From positions 310,001-374,000 of the forward strand of contig OZ025827.1 in NCBI GenBank assembly GCA_964019425.1: a stretch of 64,000 bases of DNA, in the 5' to 3' direction. The translations under genes and the position numbers were made by a program. Each line of letters opens with the position of its first letter. Position 1 is the stretch's first letter. Below are positions 19,557 to 31,332 of this stretch, piece after piece. Below the pieces are notes generated by a model that did no database searches, had not been told where the DNA came from, and worked only from the letters and a program-made list of their open reading frames with translations. This DNA comes from Flectonema sp. DT1601 (lineage: Eukaryota > Euglenozoa > Diplonemea > Diplonemida > Diplonemidae).

Positions 19557-22500
19557 TCAAATAACTTCAATTGGAACTGTTGTAACATCACTGTAGAAAG
19601 ATTCAGCGTTGAATTGCGGTAGTTTAAATTTCGGGAATGACACGTTTCGTAAATCGGGTTGCCTACCAGCTATTTTTGATACAGAGCTTTGAAGAAGTGC
19701 TTGTCGAGAAGCAACTGATGCTTCCTGCAGGATAGAAGATAAGAGTTGCTGAGCATCGGTGATACCGACCCCCAATAAAAGATTAACAAAGAAATCAGTA
19801 GCAGTTAATGAACTCAGCAAGATTACTATTGTAAGAGAACATTCAGTCATGAGCTGATCATCAGCAGTGTCACTTCCAATAAGAACTGATGTCATATCTA
19901 AACATGAAGACTGAATCATCTTTCTCAAACAATACCCGAATAATGTAAACAAGTGAGGATGGATTTCAGGAATCTCAACAAATCCTTTTATAAGTTTTTT
20001 ATTAAAGATTGATAAAGACTTTACAGCTGGTCCAGCATTCTCCCACATCAAAGAGCTAGCAATCAAATATATGCAAGCAGATGATGACAGCGCATGTGTT
20101 GATAGTAATTTCTCAATTTCAGTGACAAACCCAAACTTTGACATCACATCAATTGACATCATCGCGATTTCACGAAGTTCTGGTTCTTCTCTAAGCTTTT
20201 CTATTTCATACCATTGGGCTATTTTAAACCCGCACATCCTACAAGTTCCAGATATAAATTTTAAAGTACTCTGAGCATGTTGCATATTAGGAGTGTTATC
20301 GACACCACAATAAGCAAATTGTGAATTAATAAACGGCAGAGCAAAATGCATTAAATAGTTCTTTGCATTAGAGATACTGATATTGTCGGCGATTGATCCT
20401 GGCATCAAAGCAGCGTAGTGCTGATGGAATGATGGAGAAACTGAAGCCATCCGTCCGAGAAGTTCAAACATGCAGCTTTGAATTTCTTCTAAAAAGTCTC
20501 TGCAGTCGTCAGTATCAGTGATTAGAGCATTACCACCCTGAGACTGCCATTCATGATGAGATGAAAATATTTTTGGAACAATCACAGACTGGTGTGAAGG
20601 AGGGAGTAGTTCCCTACCCTCAGGTCCATACATTTTAGATATTGATTTGGCAACCAATAAAATCGGTTCCATCAACTGTTCAGATAATTGAACAAACGCA
20701 CCATGTCTAGCCTGTCTAAACATTCCAGTTAAGGTAGCAACTATCTGATGAATGTGTTTCATTGTGTGTAATGATTGCGATGTGATAAACTCCGTAACAA
20801 GGGCTACTGTTGACAGTTTATTAAGTTCTGATAATTGATTTAGAACTGGTGCGGAAATCACGTTTAGAATGTTTTGTTGTTGTTCTGTTGGAAGACCGTT
20901 ACTCACTAAGACAAGTCCTTCATACAACAAACTAATTTCAGCAGCCATCAATACTCCGCTTGTAACAATTTGACCTGCTGATGTCAGTAACTGACTAACT
21001 AAATCTTGAAGAAGATTCTTCTGTCTAGATAACTTTACAAAAGTCGCCAATACAGTTTTTCTTGCTGTTTCAGTAGCGGGACTCAACACCATACTGGTGG
21101 ACTCATATTGTCTTCGGTGATTCATATTTCTGAACAACATTTCAGTAGCAGAAATCAACAATTGTCTATTTGAATAATAAAATGGAACGACAGCAGATGC
21201 CAGTGAGGCTTGGTGTCCAATAATCAATCCGTCTTCTGTTTTAAAACTTAGTAGTGAAATTATTACATCGGCGCTTTTCGAAGCAACATCATCATAACGT
21301 AAGTCTGTAGATAAACAACACGACGTGACGTAAATTGAACTTTCCCATGCGACAGATTGTCTTGAACAAGATAACAATTCTCCCGAGGATGAGCATCGGG
21401 GATCTTGAGGGATGGCAACGACGTACTTCGATTGTAACTCAGTCAATAACGACAGCATTGAATTCGAAAAAGAATTTCTAATTTGAGGTGTTGAGGAATT
21501 GTACAATCGAGATAAGATTTTTCTTGCTGCCCTTCTACAATCTTCAAAAGCAATTAACCAAGTATCATGATCACCATAAGAAAGATCACTAAAACTGATA
21601 TGAGGAAATTGTAATCCTTCTTCTACTTCAGGGTCTGAAACGTAGTTCGGAAGGAGTTCGCGTATGAGAATAACGAAGTCCATCTGAGTAGTATTTTGCA
21701 TTTCCTCAATTTTTTGAACAAACGCTCCAAAAAGTGAACTACCTTCAGACGAAACCATCCCACACATCGTTGGTAAGATAATTTCAGCCAAAGGAAGAGA
21801 AGGAATTTTCAAAAGACTAATTAAGCTTTGTGAAGCAGCGGCAGCTGTTTGAGCAAAGTTAGCACTTTGAAGAACGGATTTATTTTTTAGACAAGCAGAA
21901 ATACATTCTGACATACACAACAACAAACAATGATGTTCTGTACAAATAGATAACTGATTTGATGAAGAAAGCTGATTGATAATAACCATCGCAATGTGTG
22001 AACATTCTAAACAAGTTGATGCAACTCGTTGTGGATCTGCGATGATAGAACAACACTCAACAAGACATTTCGATGATTGCTGCCATACTTCACTGTCTGT
22101 CTCAGATGCTAATTCAGTCGCTACTATTTGAAATAATACTTTATCTACATCACATGATAATAAAACAGTCGAATCTACTAATTCTAACAAACACATTATA
22201 GCTTCAGCAGCAACTGTTCCCTGACCATTGCTCATGTTTGTTTTTAGTTGTTCGATAGTAAACTGGACTAACATGGTTGCGACAGATCTGTGTTTGTTGT
22301 GTTTTTTTGTGTTGTCATTTTTTTTAAACAAAAAACTATGTAGAGATGTTATACACACCTGACAGCGTCAATCATCTCCTTGCGACGACTAATTGATAGA
22401 ACTCGTCTATGAGTCCACGATTTTGAAGATCGGGTAGTAGAGTCCCGAATATCCTCAAGAATCTTTCGAATCGCTGTCATTGTTATAACATTATTTCCGA

Positions 22501-22918
22501 GAGTGTGGAGCTGCTGGAGCAGTTCTGGCCAACAGTAAGGCCAATCTGTTTTCGCGAAATTCGATATAATTTGTGCTATCTTTTCCACAGTCATACGAGA
22601 TATACTTCCTCTATCAATAGTTTCCTTAACATATAACATGAAGGGATCTCGATGTTGTGTTATTTGCTGTTGACGATCTGCTGTTTCACAATAAAACTGA
22701 AGAACTCCATACTCAATAAGATGTAAACCAAAAAATTCTACAGGATCGTTAGCTGATACTTGTTTACTAACTTGTAGACCAGCATTTATACATCCAATTT
22801 GCATTACTTGTTTTGCATCTTCGAGTGACTTCGTAGCTGCTGAACGTTCTTGCCAACCGCTATTTTCTGATGATATAATTCGATACCATTCTACTAATAA
22901 TTCGAGATTCGATCCCAT
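19557..22918 (-). CDS. Exportin-5-like karyopherin
   Basis: Two exons, 22918-22359 and 22287-19557 (71-nt intron, GTGTGT donor), give 1096 residues with phase agreement. The whole protein is alpha-helical HEAT-type, the right size for an exportin. The N-terminal part contains EFFGLHLIEYGV and FAKTDWPYCWPELLQQL, which correspond to the FGLQILEH and KREWPQHWPDML blocks of exportin-5/HASTY. A following RKILEDI/SRRKEM stretch matches that family's RLAEDV and RRRD region. Exportin-5 carries structured RNAs such as pre-miRNA or tRNA, and some proteins, out of the nucleus with RanGTP. The C-terminal two thirds are too diverged for me to align, so another exportin type is possible. An acceptor (TCTTATTAG) lies about 50 nt upstream of the ATG. 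Confidence 0.65.
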
Positions 22919-23080
22919 TTTTTAATTTTATTTTAAATTTTTTTTTTTTTTTTGATTAAGGTCCCTAATAAGATGATAATAATAATAATAATAAAGCTTT
23001 TTGTCACCTCCACTCCTCTCTCTAAAAAAAAAAAAAAAAGATGCAACCGAGAATCCTCTATGAGGATGGTTGCTCCGTTG

Positions 23081-24241
23081 TTACAGTACTCCCAAGACTT
23101 TGTCCGCATCTTTTGCTAGGTCAGTAGTTTTCCTATCTACGTTAGTTCTTTGGTATTTTCCTCTAATAGCCACTCCACACAACATCGAAAGTGACCGATG
23201 ATAACTGGCTAGGTTGTTAATAATATTGATACACTCTTTTATGGCACTACCTCCAACTTGATTTCGAGACGTAGAGATGATCAATCCGAAAGACTTAATA
23301 ATATACGTCGCTGCAGGAAGTGGTAATTCACAAGGCTTATAGCAACTAAGGTGTCTTTTCCATATTTTTATAGATTCTTTAGGGTAGCCAACTATGACGT
23401 TATAATACATGTAACCTCCCCATGCAACGGAAGATGTGCAAACTCGTTTTGGGATAGACGTGGTGATTGATAACAAAATAGAGTCCAGAACTATGTCAGT
23501 ATTAGTTTTTGTTTCTATGTGATCTGGAACAGGGTCCAGCCACCAGATTTTCTGTGGTGTTCCAAATGAGCCTTCCATCACCCACTCAAGTAAATTACGA
23601 CATTTGGGATCTCCTAGTTTGATGCTGCTTCTGATAACTTCTTCAGTGATAATGTCACCTTTTAATCGTAGGGTGTGGCCTTTCTCTAGGACTGATTTTA
23701 GCTCTTGTATACTGGACGTCATGGATATGACTACCGCTAGTATATCTGCAGTGACTCGGTTACGTTGTGTTCGCTGTTGTAATTTAATTAACTCAAACAC
23801 CTGGTCGTGTAGTTTGTTTTTCGCTAAGAATTTAACGAACACCAATAGAGTCTTGTTATCCCGAGGAAGTGTTTCAAAGTAATTTAAAAACCTCTTAAAG
23901 TGAGCTGATTTAGACGCAAACTGCAACATAGCAACGTGAACTTCAGATTCCATTCCAACAGTTGTCGGGAACAATGCAAGAAGAGCTCCAGCATCTTCGA
24001 TGTTCTGTGATTTTCCGATGATCGTTGAAAGGCATTTCTTCCCAACATGAAATCCACTTTGCCTTAACAGTTTTATTTCCTTCTCTAAATGTTGTTTACT
24101 ATACGCCTGTTGTTTTCCCAGTAAGTTCTGAAGCTGCTGTGCCGCCCAGCCATCAGATTTCGGACGTTCCCTATCCCGTAATAGATACTCTCCTATTAAA
24201 TGATGAAGAGGACATCTAGCTATTCTTGATGCATGCAGCAT
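23081..24241 (-). CDS. Helical-repeat protein, possibly mitochondrial, unrecognised
   Basis: A 386-residue single-exon gene. The N-terminus (MLHASRIARCPLHHLIGEYLLRD) is basic, with no acidic residue before Glu18, and amphipathic, compatible with a mitochondrial targeting signal. The body is a series of ~35-residue helix pairs (for example TLLVFVKFLAKNKLHDQVFEL) that look like degenerate PPR/TPR-type repeats, although a clear PPR consensus is lacking. The acceptor AAGTTAG ends a few bases before the ATG, and another ATG in a different frame overlaps it. There is no enzymatic motif. An organellar RNA-binding or assembly factor is plausible, but this rests on shape only. Confidence 0.6.
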   Translation of the reverse strand: MLHASRIARCPLHHLIGEYLLRDRERPKSDGWAAQQLQNLLGKQQAYSKQHLEKEIKLLRQSGFHVGKKCLSTIIGKSQNIEDAGALLALFPTTVGMESEVHVAMLQFASKSAHFKRFLNYFETLPRDNKTLLVFVKFLAKNKLHDQVFELIKLQQRTQRNRVTADILAVVISMTSSIQELKSVLEKGHTLRLKGDIITEEVIRSSIKLGDPKCRNLLEWVMEGSFGTPQKIWWLDPVPDHIETKTNTDIVLDSILLSITTSIPKRVCTSSVAWGGYMYYNVIVGYPKESIKIWKRHLSCYKPCELPLPAATYIIKSFGLIISTSRNQVGGSAIKECINIINNLASYHRSLSMLCGVAIRGKYQRTNVDRKTTDLAKDADKVLGVL

Positions 24242-24500
24242 ACATCTAACTTATGTGTGAATAAAATATAAAATAAATATGACACGCTGGTGTAAACAAA
24301 AATACTCAATTTCTTTTGCGGTTTGGGGGGTTCTAGTCGATTCAGGGTGCTTATAAATACTACTTTGGGTGCCTTCTGTTCATTTAATGGATTTAGTTTT
24401 TTTTTTTTTTTTTAAAAAGGTTAGCAAAAAAATTGACAAACAGGAACACAGAGAAAAAAAAGGAAAAAAGAGAAGGGTAAAAAGGCTAGATAGGGGGGTG

Positions 24501-24541
<41 letters not shown>

Positions 24542-25509
24542 ATGTAAAACAAATAAAGAGAATCTCAAAGTGATAAAAACAATTAAGAAAACTATCAGTC
24601 TTTGGCTGTAGTTGATTATTACTCCCTAATAACGACCACAGTACATGATTTGATACCCCCGATATCACTTAATCAGAAGCAAAAAACATTGACTCGAAGC
24701 AACTACGCTACTTTTTGAGAGAGGGGAAGGGATACTTTCGGGTTATGTTTCTTCTTTCATCAGCTGAGTGTTTGTGCACTATAAGAAAGTAACAGTTTGT
24801 GCATTATTTTTTTAGTACAAAAAGCATAAGTTAAAAGGAAATGTTCGTGCGAGGATAGAAAGCATCAACAAAGATCACACTTAACTACGAGAAAAGAAAA
24901 AAAGACAAGGCTATCGCCGTCGCTATCATAATCTCACGGGAGGATTAATAAGATGCAGCATGTCGATGCCTGCATACTTAGTGGGAAAGAAAAAAAAGAA
25001 GAAAAAAAAAACGGGAACAAAAGGACTTTTCTATTTTCAACTTTTCTATCGAAAAGAAATGGTACAGTGAGTGTGTGGAGGGGCAAGAGAAGCCACCTAG
25101 TTTTTTTTTTTTTTTTTTTTTTTTCGTTTAAAGTGCTTCACCCATCGCCTGAAGTCGTCAGAGCGAATAACGGAATAATTGTTAACAAAATTTTCAAGGG
25201 ATGAAAATATATTCACAATTAATCCAGGGGACTTTGAAAATGAGTGTGGCTTACTGTTCATTGCAAGGGAACCCCACGTTTCTTTTCTTTTATATAAATT
25301 ATTAGGACCTTCTATTCAACAAGACACATGGATAAAAACTTATTTACCAGGGATGGTTGAAGTGGAACTACTCCCCACAAATACAACCTGCATAGTAAAG
25401 TGCAGATACTAACGAACTAACCACACAGAATGAAAACTAAGGAAGACGTAAAGCTACTCAATTAAAAGATGCGTAGCAGTAAAGGAAAGAATTTCTCTCA
25501 GTCAAGTCA
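24242..25509. other. Intergenic region with long homopolymers
   Basis: This holds a T run near 24399-24413, the longest homopolymer of the window (39 A at 24501-24539) and a T run near 25101-25124. Short plus-strand frames (24953-25204, 25179-25412) lack homology and good composition. No RNA gene was recognised. Confidence 0.55.
24501..24539. repeat. 39-nt poly-A tract
   Basis: An uninterrupted run of 39 A on the plus strand (T on the gene strand), the longest homopolymer in the window. It is too long for confident sequencing, so its exact length may be wrong. Confidence 0.85.
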
Positions 25510-28500
25510 CTAAATAACTTCGGTTGCCATGATTTTGCTGTTGGTGCTTCCACCGAACGATCCATTCATGTCGTAGTCCGCAGACGCTCCACTGTTTTTA
25601 TTGTTTTTTTTTTTTTTTAATTTCTTAGTCTTAATTTCCTACGAAAAAAGTAAGTAAGTTTGAAAACTATAATAAAGAAAACCATACCTGGTGGCTGAGA
25701 ACTCATCGAGAGAGAGAACTTGTAAAGTCTTTTCATTTCTTCTCTTGTTTCTTTGAACAAGCAGCGCAACAGCAACAACAAGACCAGTTAATCCGAAACC
25801 AATGTATACCAAGAAGATGTAATTAGTTTCACTCGAGCTATCATTGCAGTTTCCTCCCTGCTCTGGTAATGGTTGACCTGTTGTAGTATCAACACAGTAG
25901 CATCCTCTGTCGTCAGTGCATTGTTGTGGAGCGTATGATGCAGATAATGTTTTGTCACAAGACAACCATTTGTATGAAAGACTTTCCTTAGCTTCTGAAC
26001 ATGTCATTCCCGCGTGTGTTGAAGCGACAATCTTCACCATTGAGAGGCCGACTTCCTTACTTTTACATTTCGTCTTCGTATTATCACTGCCAACACACCA
26101 ACAGGAGCTTCCACTATCAGAACACTGAATCTCACTGTAAGAGCCGTCTTCTTCACATCTTGGTACCTTAGCAATAGAGAGTCTTGGATTATTCTTAATA
26201 GATTCCTTTAGAGCGTGATCACTACATGACATTGGTTCTGCTAGACATTCTTCATTATTTATCTTATCACCTGTTGATGAATCAACACACCAACACTTTC
26301 CAAATAGACACTGACGTCTCTTAAAGTCACCAGCTGCTGGGCACAGTGGAAGTAACTTTACATCACACTTCTGTAGAAGGCATTTAGTATGGTTTAGTTT
26401 GTTGCCCTCTTTGTCAACACACCAACAGCTGCCAATACTTCCGTGGCACTGCTTTTCACTAAACGTACCATCAGTTTCACATTTTGGTCGGAAAGAACCC
26501 AGAAGTCCTTTCTTTGTCGCAGCAGCAATCTGCGCTTCACACTTTGAATCAAGGCAGTCAGTCTCATTGAGTTCCTCACCATCCTTATTAACACACCAAC
26601 ACTTACCAGTACTGCCATGACACTGTCTTGTGCTGAATGTGCCGTCTTCATTACATTGTGGGATGTAGCTGCCTAACAGATTCTTCTTAAGCATCTTTTC
26701 TTTCATAGATTTGCATTTAGATATCAGGCAAGACAGATCATCTTCCAGCTTCACACCTTCTGAATTAGAACACCAGCACTCACCAGTACTTCCCCAACAC
26801 TGCATCACACTGTAGGTGCCATCATCTTCACAGCTCGGGGCAAAAGCTCCCAACTTACCACTAGCAGCTTTGAGTTCAGTCTGACACTTGCTGGACATGC
26901 AGCTCACGTCGTCATCTAACTTGTTACCATCCTTGTCAGAACACCAGCACTTACCAGTACTTCCCCAACACTGCTTGGCGCTGTAGGTGCCATCATCCTC
27001 ACAACGTGGCATAAACGCACCAGGTAATGGTCCCTTAGCAGTTGTTTCATCTCTCTTCGACTGGCAATCTGATTTCGGAATAGGAGCGCAAGATATCAAA
27101 GATGTAGATGGTAGAGCAACACCAGTAGTTGGGTTCACACACCAACATTCAGTAGTAGACTTGCACTGTTGCATCTTCCAAAGTTTACCATCTTGCTCAC
27201 ACTTTGGAATGAATTCATTAATTCTGTTGGATGACATTGCTAAGTTCTTCGCTTCCATGCAAGTCTTTGGCTTCTCTGAGTCGGCAATGCAAGAAAGGTC
27301 GTTCTCAAGTTTCACTCCACTTGATTCAACACACCAGCACTGCCCAGTACTTCCCCAACACTGCTTGGCGCTGTAGGTGCCATCATCTTCACAGCTCGGG
27401 GCAAAAGCTCCCAACTTACCACTAGCAGCTTTGCGTTCAGTCTGACACTTGCTGGACATGCAGCTCACGTCGTCATCTAACTTGTTACCATCCTTGTCAG
27501 AACACCAGCACTTACCAGTACTTCCCCAACACTGCTTGGCGCTGTAGGTGCCATCATCTTCACAGCTCGGGGCAAAAGCTCCCAACTTACTGCTGGCATC
27601 GTGACGAAGCTTCTGACACTCCGACTCCATGCAGGTCATGTCGTCATCTAACTTGTTACCATCCTTGTCGGAACACCAGCACTTACCAGTACTTCCCCAG
27701 CACTGCTTGGCGCTGTAGGTGCCATCATCTTCACAGCTCGGGGCAAAAGCTCCCAACTTACCACTAGCAGCTTTGAGTTCAGTCTGACACTTGCTGGACA
27801 TGCAGCTCACGTCGTCATCTAACTTGTTACCATCCTTGTCAGAACACCAGCACTTACCAGTACTTCCCCAACACTGCTTGGCGCTGTAGGTGCCATCATC
27901 CTCACAACGTGGCATAAACGCACCAGGTAATGGTCCCTTAGCAGTTGTTTCATCTCTCTTCGACTGGCAATCTGATTTCGGAATAGGAGCGCAAGATATC
28001 AAAGATGTAGATGGTAGAGCAACACCAGTAGTTGGGTTCACACACCAACATTCAGTAGTAGACTTGCACTGTTGCATCTTCCAAAGTTTACCATCTTGCT
28101 CACACTTTGGAATAAATTCATTAATTCTGTTGGATGACATTGCTAAGTTCTTCGCTTCCATGCAAGTCTTTGGCTTCTCTGAGTCGGCAATGCAAGAAAG
28201 GTCGTTCTCAAGTTTCACTCCACTTGATTCAACACACCAGCACTGCCCAGTACTTCCCCAACACTGCTTGGCGCTGTAGGTGCCATCATCTTCACAGCTC
28301 GGGGCAAAAGCTCCCAACTTACCACTAGCAGCTTTGAGTTCAGTCTGACACTTGCTGGACATGCAGCTCACGTCGTCATCTAACTTGTTACCATCCTTGT
28401 CAGAACACCAGCACTTACCAGTACTTCCCCAGCACTGCTTGGCGCTGTAGGTGCCATCATCTTCACAGCTCGGGGCAAAAGCTCCCAACTTACCACTAGC

Positions 28501-28920
28501 AGCTTTGAGTTCAGTCTGACACTTGCTGGACATGCAGCTCACGTCGTCATCTAACTTGTTACCATCCTTGTCAGAACACCAGCACTTACCAGTACTTCCC
28601 CAGCACTGCTTGGCGCTGTAGGTGCCGTCATCTTCACAGCTCGGGGTAAACACCCCCAACTTACCACTTTTTACCGCCTCATCGCGCTCTCCCTGGCACT
28701 TCATCTTCAAGCAAGAAACGTCGTCAATCAACTTATTCCCCTCTTTATCAGAGCACCAACACTGACCAGTGCTTCCCCAGCACTGTTTTGGAGCATACGT
28801 TCCATCATCGCTGCAAGTTGGTACGAATCTTCCAACTCCAGAAGTAGGTCTTGCTTTGTCTCTTTCTTCTTGACAGTTTGCTAAAGCGGTAATGACTACC
28901 GCATTGAGAATAGTTAGCAT
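25510..28920 (-). CDS. Thyroglobulin type-1 repeat transmembrane protein (17 repeats)
   Basis: Two exons: 28920-25688 and 25591-25510, joined in frame over a 96-nt intron (GTATGG donor), giving 1104 residues. A signal peptide (MLTILNAVVITALANC) leads into 17 tandem thyroglobulin type-1 modules. Each has the QC...CWCV/S core and six Cys in most copies; the last few are degenerate. Then come one membrane span (IFLVYIGFGLTGLVVAVALL) and a cytoplasmic tail of about 50 residues, half of it on the last exon. Such modules are known as cysteine-protease inhibitors (cathepsin binding) and adhesion domains, so a surface protein resisting or binding proteases is likely (inference). A five-module block of about 903 nt is duplicated almost exactly, showing recent expansion. 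A smaller paralogue lies directly upstream. The acceptor ACGATAG lies 16 nt before the ATG. Confidence 0.9.
26820..28650. repeat. Tandem near-identical thyroglobulin-module repeat block
   Basis: Modules of about 170-200 nt repeat with near-identical DNA. The segment around 26987-27376 recurs at 27890-28279 with a 903-nt offset and very few differences (one encoded residue, Met/Ile, differs in the antisense reading). The block encodes modules 2 to 12 of the membrane protein. Such identity indicates recent unequal crossing over or gene conversion and is also a likely place for assembly collapse. Confidence 0.85.
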
Positions 28921-29415
28921 GGTGTATGTGTGCTTCCTATCGTTGGGAAATTATACATAAAACGATATTCGCACTTAAGATACTCACACTAAAGATATGA
29001 TAGACTTATTCATTCATGTATTATTGCTTGAATACTTCTGTAAGTAAAATAAAACAGCAAAGTTATAAATATTTACTCTTCTCCAAATCGATTGCTGCGC
29101 CATTCGGCAAAGCAATTTCCAGTTACCGCGAAGGCATACGCGTGTCGTTTTGTTATAACATCGATATTACTTTTTTTTTTTTTTTTTTTTGCAGAAGTTG
29201 GCAGAACGGGGGAAAAAAAATAACAGCTAACACACATTATACTAGAATCTGTATTGTTTAATTGGATTACAACATCCATCCAGTACAGCTTTAACTACCC
29301 ATGATGGATCTAGGTGTTGAGTCCCAAATGCAATTATGGATCAGGTTGAAAATAAATTATAAATAAAAGAAATTTAAGAAAAAAAATTAAAAATTTAAAA
29401 AAAAAAAAAAAAGAA
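28921..29415. other. Gap between the two thyroglobulin-repeat genes
   Basis: AT-rich, with a T run near 29171-29190 and an A run at 29398-29412. It holds the leader acceptor of the downstream gene and the 3' end of the upstream one. No gene is seen. Confidence 0.6.
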
Positions 29416-30981
29416 TTAAAGTTCATCTTCATTAATGAAACAAGACTTGTCGGACAAATCTTTTTCACCAGAAACGACGTTAACACACCAACAGTCTCCA
29501 GTAGAACGGCATTGTTTGTGGTTGTAGTCTCCTTCAGGAGTGCAGTGTGGTGACCAGGAAGCTGGATTTTTCATTAATTTATCGCGTTGTTTTTCACATG
29601 CTGTTTGAATACATGATTGATCCTCTGACTCGGAGCCTTCTGAGTCCACACACCAACAAAGTTTTACATCAGCGTGACATTGTTTTGTTTCATAGTTACC
29701 GTCTTTGTCACATTTTGGAACAAATGACCCTGGTCGATTCGCAGCTGTCTTCACCGAGTACTCACACTTTGATAGTAAACAGTCTCTGTCAGTCAATGGC
29801 TTACCTAATGAAGAACTACACCAACAAGTATCAGTTTTATCACATTGTTTGTATGTGTATTCACCTTGTAGATTACATGTTGGAATGTAGTCATGAGTAT
29901 CAGGTTGTTCTATAGCTGTGTCTCTTTGTATTTCACAATAACTTCTTAGACAGCGAGTATTATTTGTTTTCTCATTAGTATCCGGGTCAACACAATGACA
30001 TACATTCCTCCTGCCCTGTCTGACGCACTGTTTTTCAATGTATTTTCCTTCCAAGCATGTTGGGGGATTTGCTCCAATTCTATTCGCGTGTCTTCTTTCA
30101 TTTTCACACTTTGTGAACAAGCAATCTGAGCTGAAATGAGGAAGACCAGTATCTTGGAAAACACACCAACAGTCATGTTCAGACCTGCACTGCTTTCTTT
30201 CATACAGTCCATTTGACTTGCAAACAGGAGTATAAAATGAGTCTGCGTCAACAGCAGCGAGTTCTTGTTGACATGAAGTTTCAAGGCAAGATGTAGAATC
30301 TGTTTGGATACCTGTTTGTGTATCAACGCAGTAACAGTTTGTTGTATCAAGAATTCCGTCTTTGTAGGAACACTGTTTGCTAAAAAAGAAGCCATCTTCG
30401 GTACAGAGTGGCGCTGTTTCAGGTGTTTCGCTAGCCGCAGTTTCACACGGTTTTGCTATGCAAGAAGTGTCGGTTAGTTTCAAGCCAGTCGTGGTATCTA
30501 CGCAGAAACAGTTTCCCTCTTCATCACACTGACGTGGAGTAAAGTTATCCTCATCGTCACAAGTTGGCAACATGGCTGCAGGTCTGGAAGTAAATATGTG
30601 TCGATAATTTTTTGAGCATGTCACGAATTTCATTCCTGGACATATATCCCAAGCCTGCCTCTTTCCTTCTATAGGTTCAACACACCAACACTCGTTAGTT
30701 TTGTAACATTGGTATTCTTTAAATAATCCTTCAGCATCGCATTGTAATCCCTTCGATCCACGTAATGATAATGACTTTTTTTGAGTGTCACATTTCGTGA
30801 AGCAATTTTCACTATCAGCTGCACCCGTGTCAGGTTTAAAACAATATGGAAGATCTTTCCTGCTTTGGCGAAACTGACGGGCCTTGTAAGTTCCGTCCTC
30901 ATTGCACAGCAGCTTGCGAGAGTCTTCACTGCAGGGTCGCACCGTAGCAAGAGTGCATATTGTTGCCGCGAGTATCATCAT
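29416..30981 (-). CDS. Secreted/ER thyroglobulin type-1 repeat protein ending in EDEL
   Basis: A 521-residue single-exon protein. The N-terminus MMILAATICTLATV is a signal peptide. Nine tandem thyroglobulin type-1 modules follow, the first degenerate, each about 55 residues with a CWCV, CFCV, CYCV or CHCV core. Unlike its neighbour it has no membrane span. It stops with FINEDEL, a KDEL-like tetrapeptide (EDEL) that may be read as an ER-retention signal; the first position differs from canonical KDEL/HDEL, so this is tentative. The modules are much more diverged from each other than those of the neighbouring gene, so this looks like the older copy. Its role could be protease inhibition or folding quality control in the secretory pathway (inference). 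The acceptor CTTAATAG lies about 23 nt upstream of the ATG. Confidence 0.85.
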   Translation of the reverse strand: MMILAATICTLATVRPCSEDSRKLLCNEDGTYKARQFRQSRKDLPYCFKPDTGAADSENCFTKCDTQKKSLSLRGSKGLQCDAEGLFKEYQCYKTNECWCVEPIEGKRQAWDICPGMKFVTCSKNYRHIFTSRPAAMLPTCDDEDNFTPRQCDEEGNCFCVDTTTGLKLTDTSCIAKPCETAASETPETAPLCTEDGFFFSKQCSYKDGILDTTNCYCVDTQTGIQTDSTSCLETSCQQELAAVDADSFYTPVCKSNGLYERKQCRSEHDCWCVFQDTGLPHFSSDCLFTKCENERRHANRIGANPPTCLEGKYIEKQCVRQGRRNVCHCVDPDTNEKTNNTRCLRSYCEIQRDTAIEQPDTHDYIPTCNLQGEYTYKQCDKTDTCWCSSSLGKPLTDRDCLLSKCEYSVKTAANRPGSFVPKCDKDGNYETKQCHADVKLCWCVDSEGSESEDQSCIQTACEKQRDKLMKNPASWSPHCTPEGDYNHKQCRSTGDCWCVNVVSGEKDLSDKSCFINEDEL

Positions 30982-31332
30982 ATCGAAGGTTAAAAGGGTT
31001 ACCTATTAAGAATCAAGTAGTTAAAAGAACAGTTTTCTTACATGTAGGTCGCAGACATGACAGAATTAATTTTTCATGTGCACTGCTGTGAAAAGAAAAT
31101 ATTATTGTTACCTTATAATCGTAATATTCCTCTGATACGCTGCGGAACACACAGAGAAGAGATTGAATATTCTAAAGTTAGGATGCAGTCTCTGTGTCTG
31201 CAAACCTTTTTACATAAATTGAAATGACGTAGGGAATCAAACAGACTCATATTTTCGTTAATTTCACTGACGATTCGAATAAAATATTCGATTTCTTGAT
31301 AGAGTGACGAACCTTTTCAGTTCGTAGCGTAT
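30982..31332. other. Intergenic gap
   Basis: 351 nt of ordinary AT-rich sequence between the second thyroglobulin gene and the TFIIS-M-like gene. Only the leader acceptor near 31005 is of note. Confidence 0.55.

Noticed and set aside
26987-28328. Plus-strand ORFs of 129 and 64 codons repeated 903 nt apart
   Set aside because: They are antisense shadows of the thyroglobulin modules; their repetition follows from the repeats on the gene strand.
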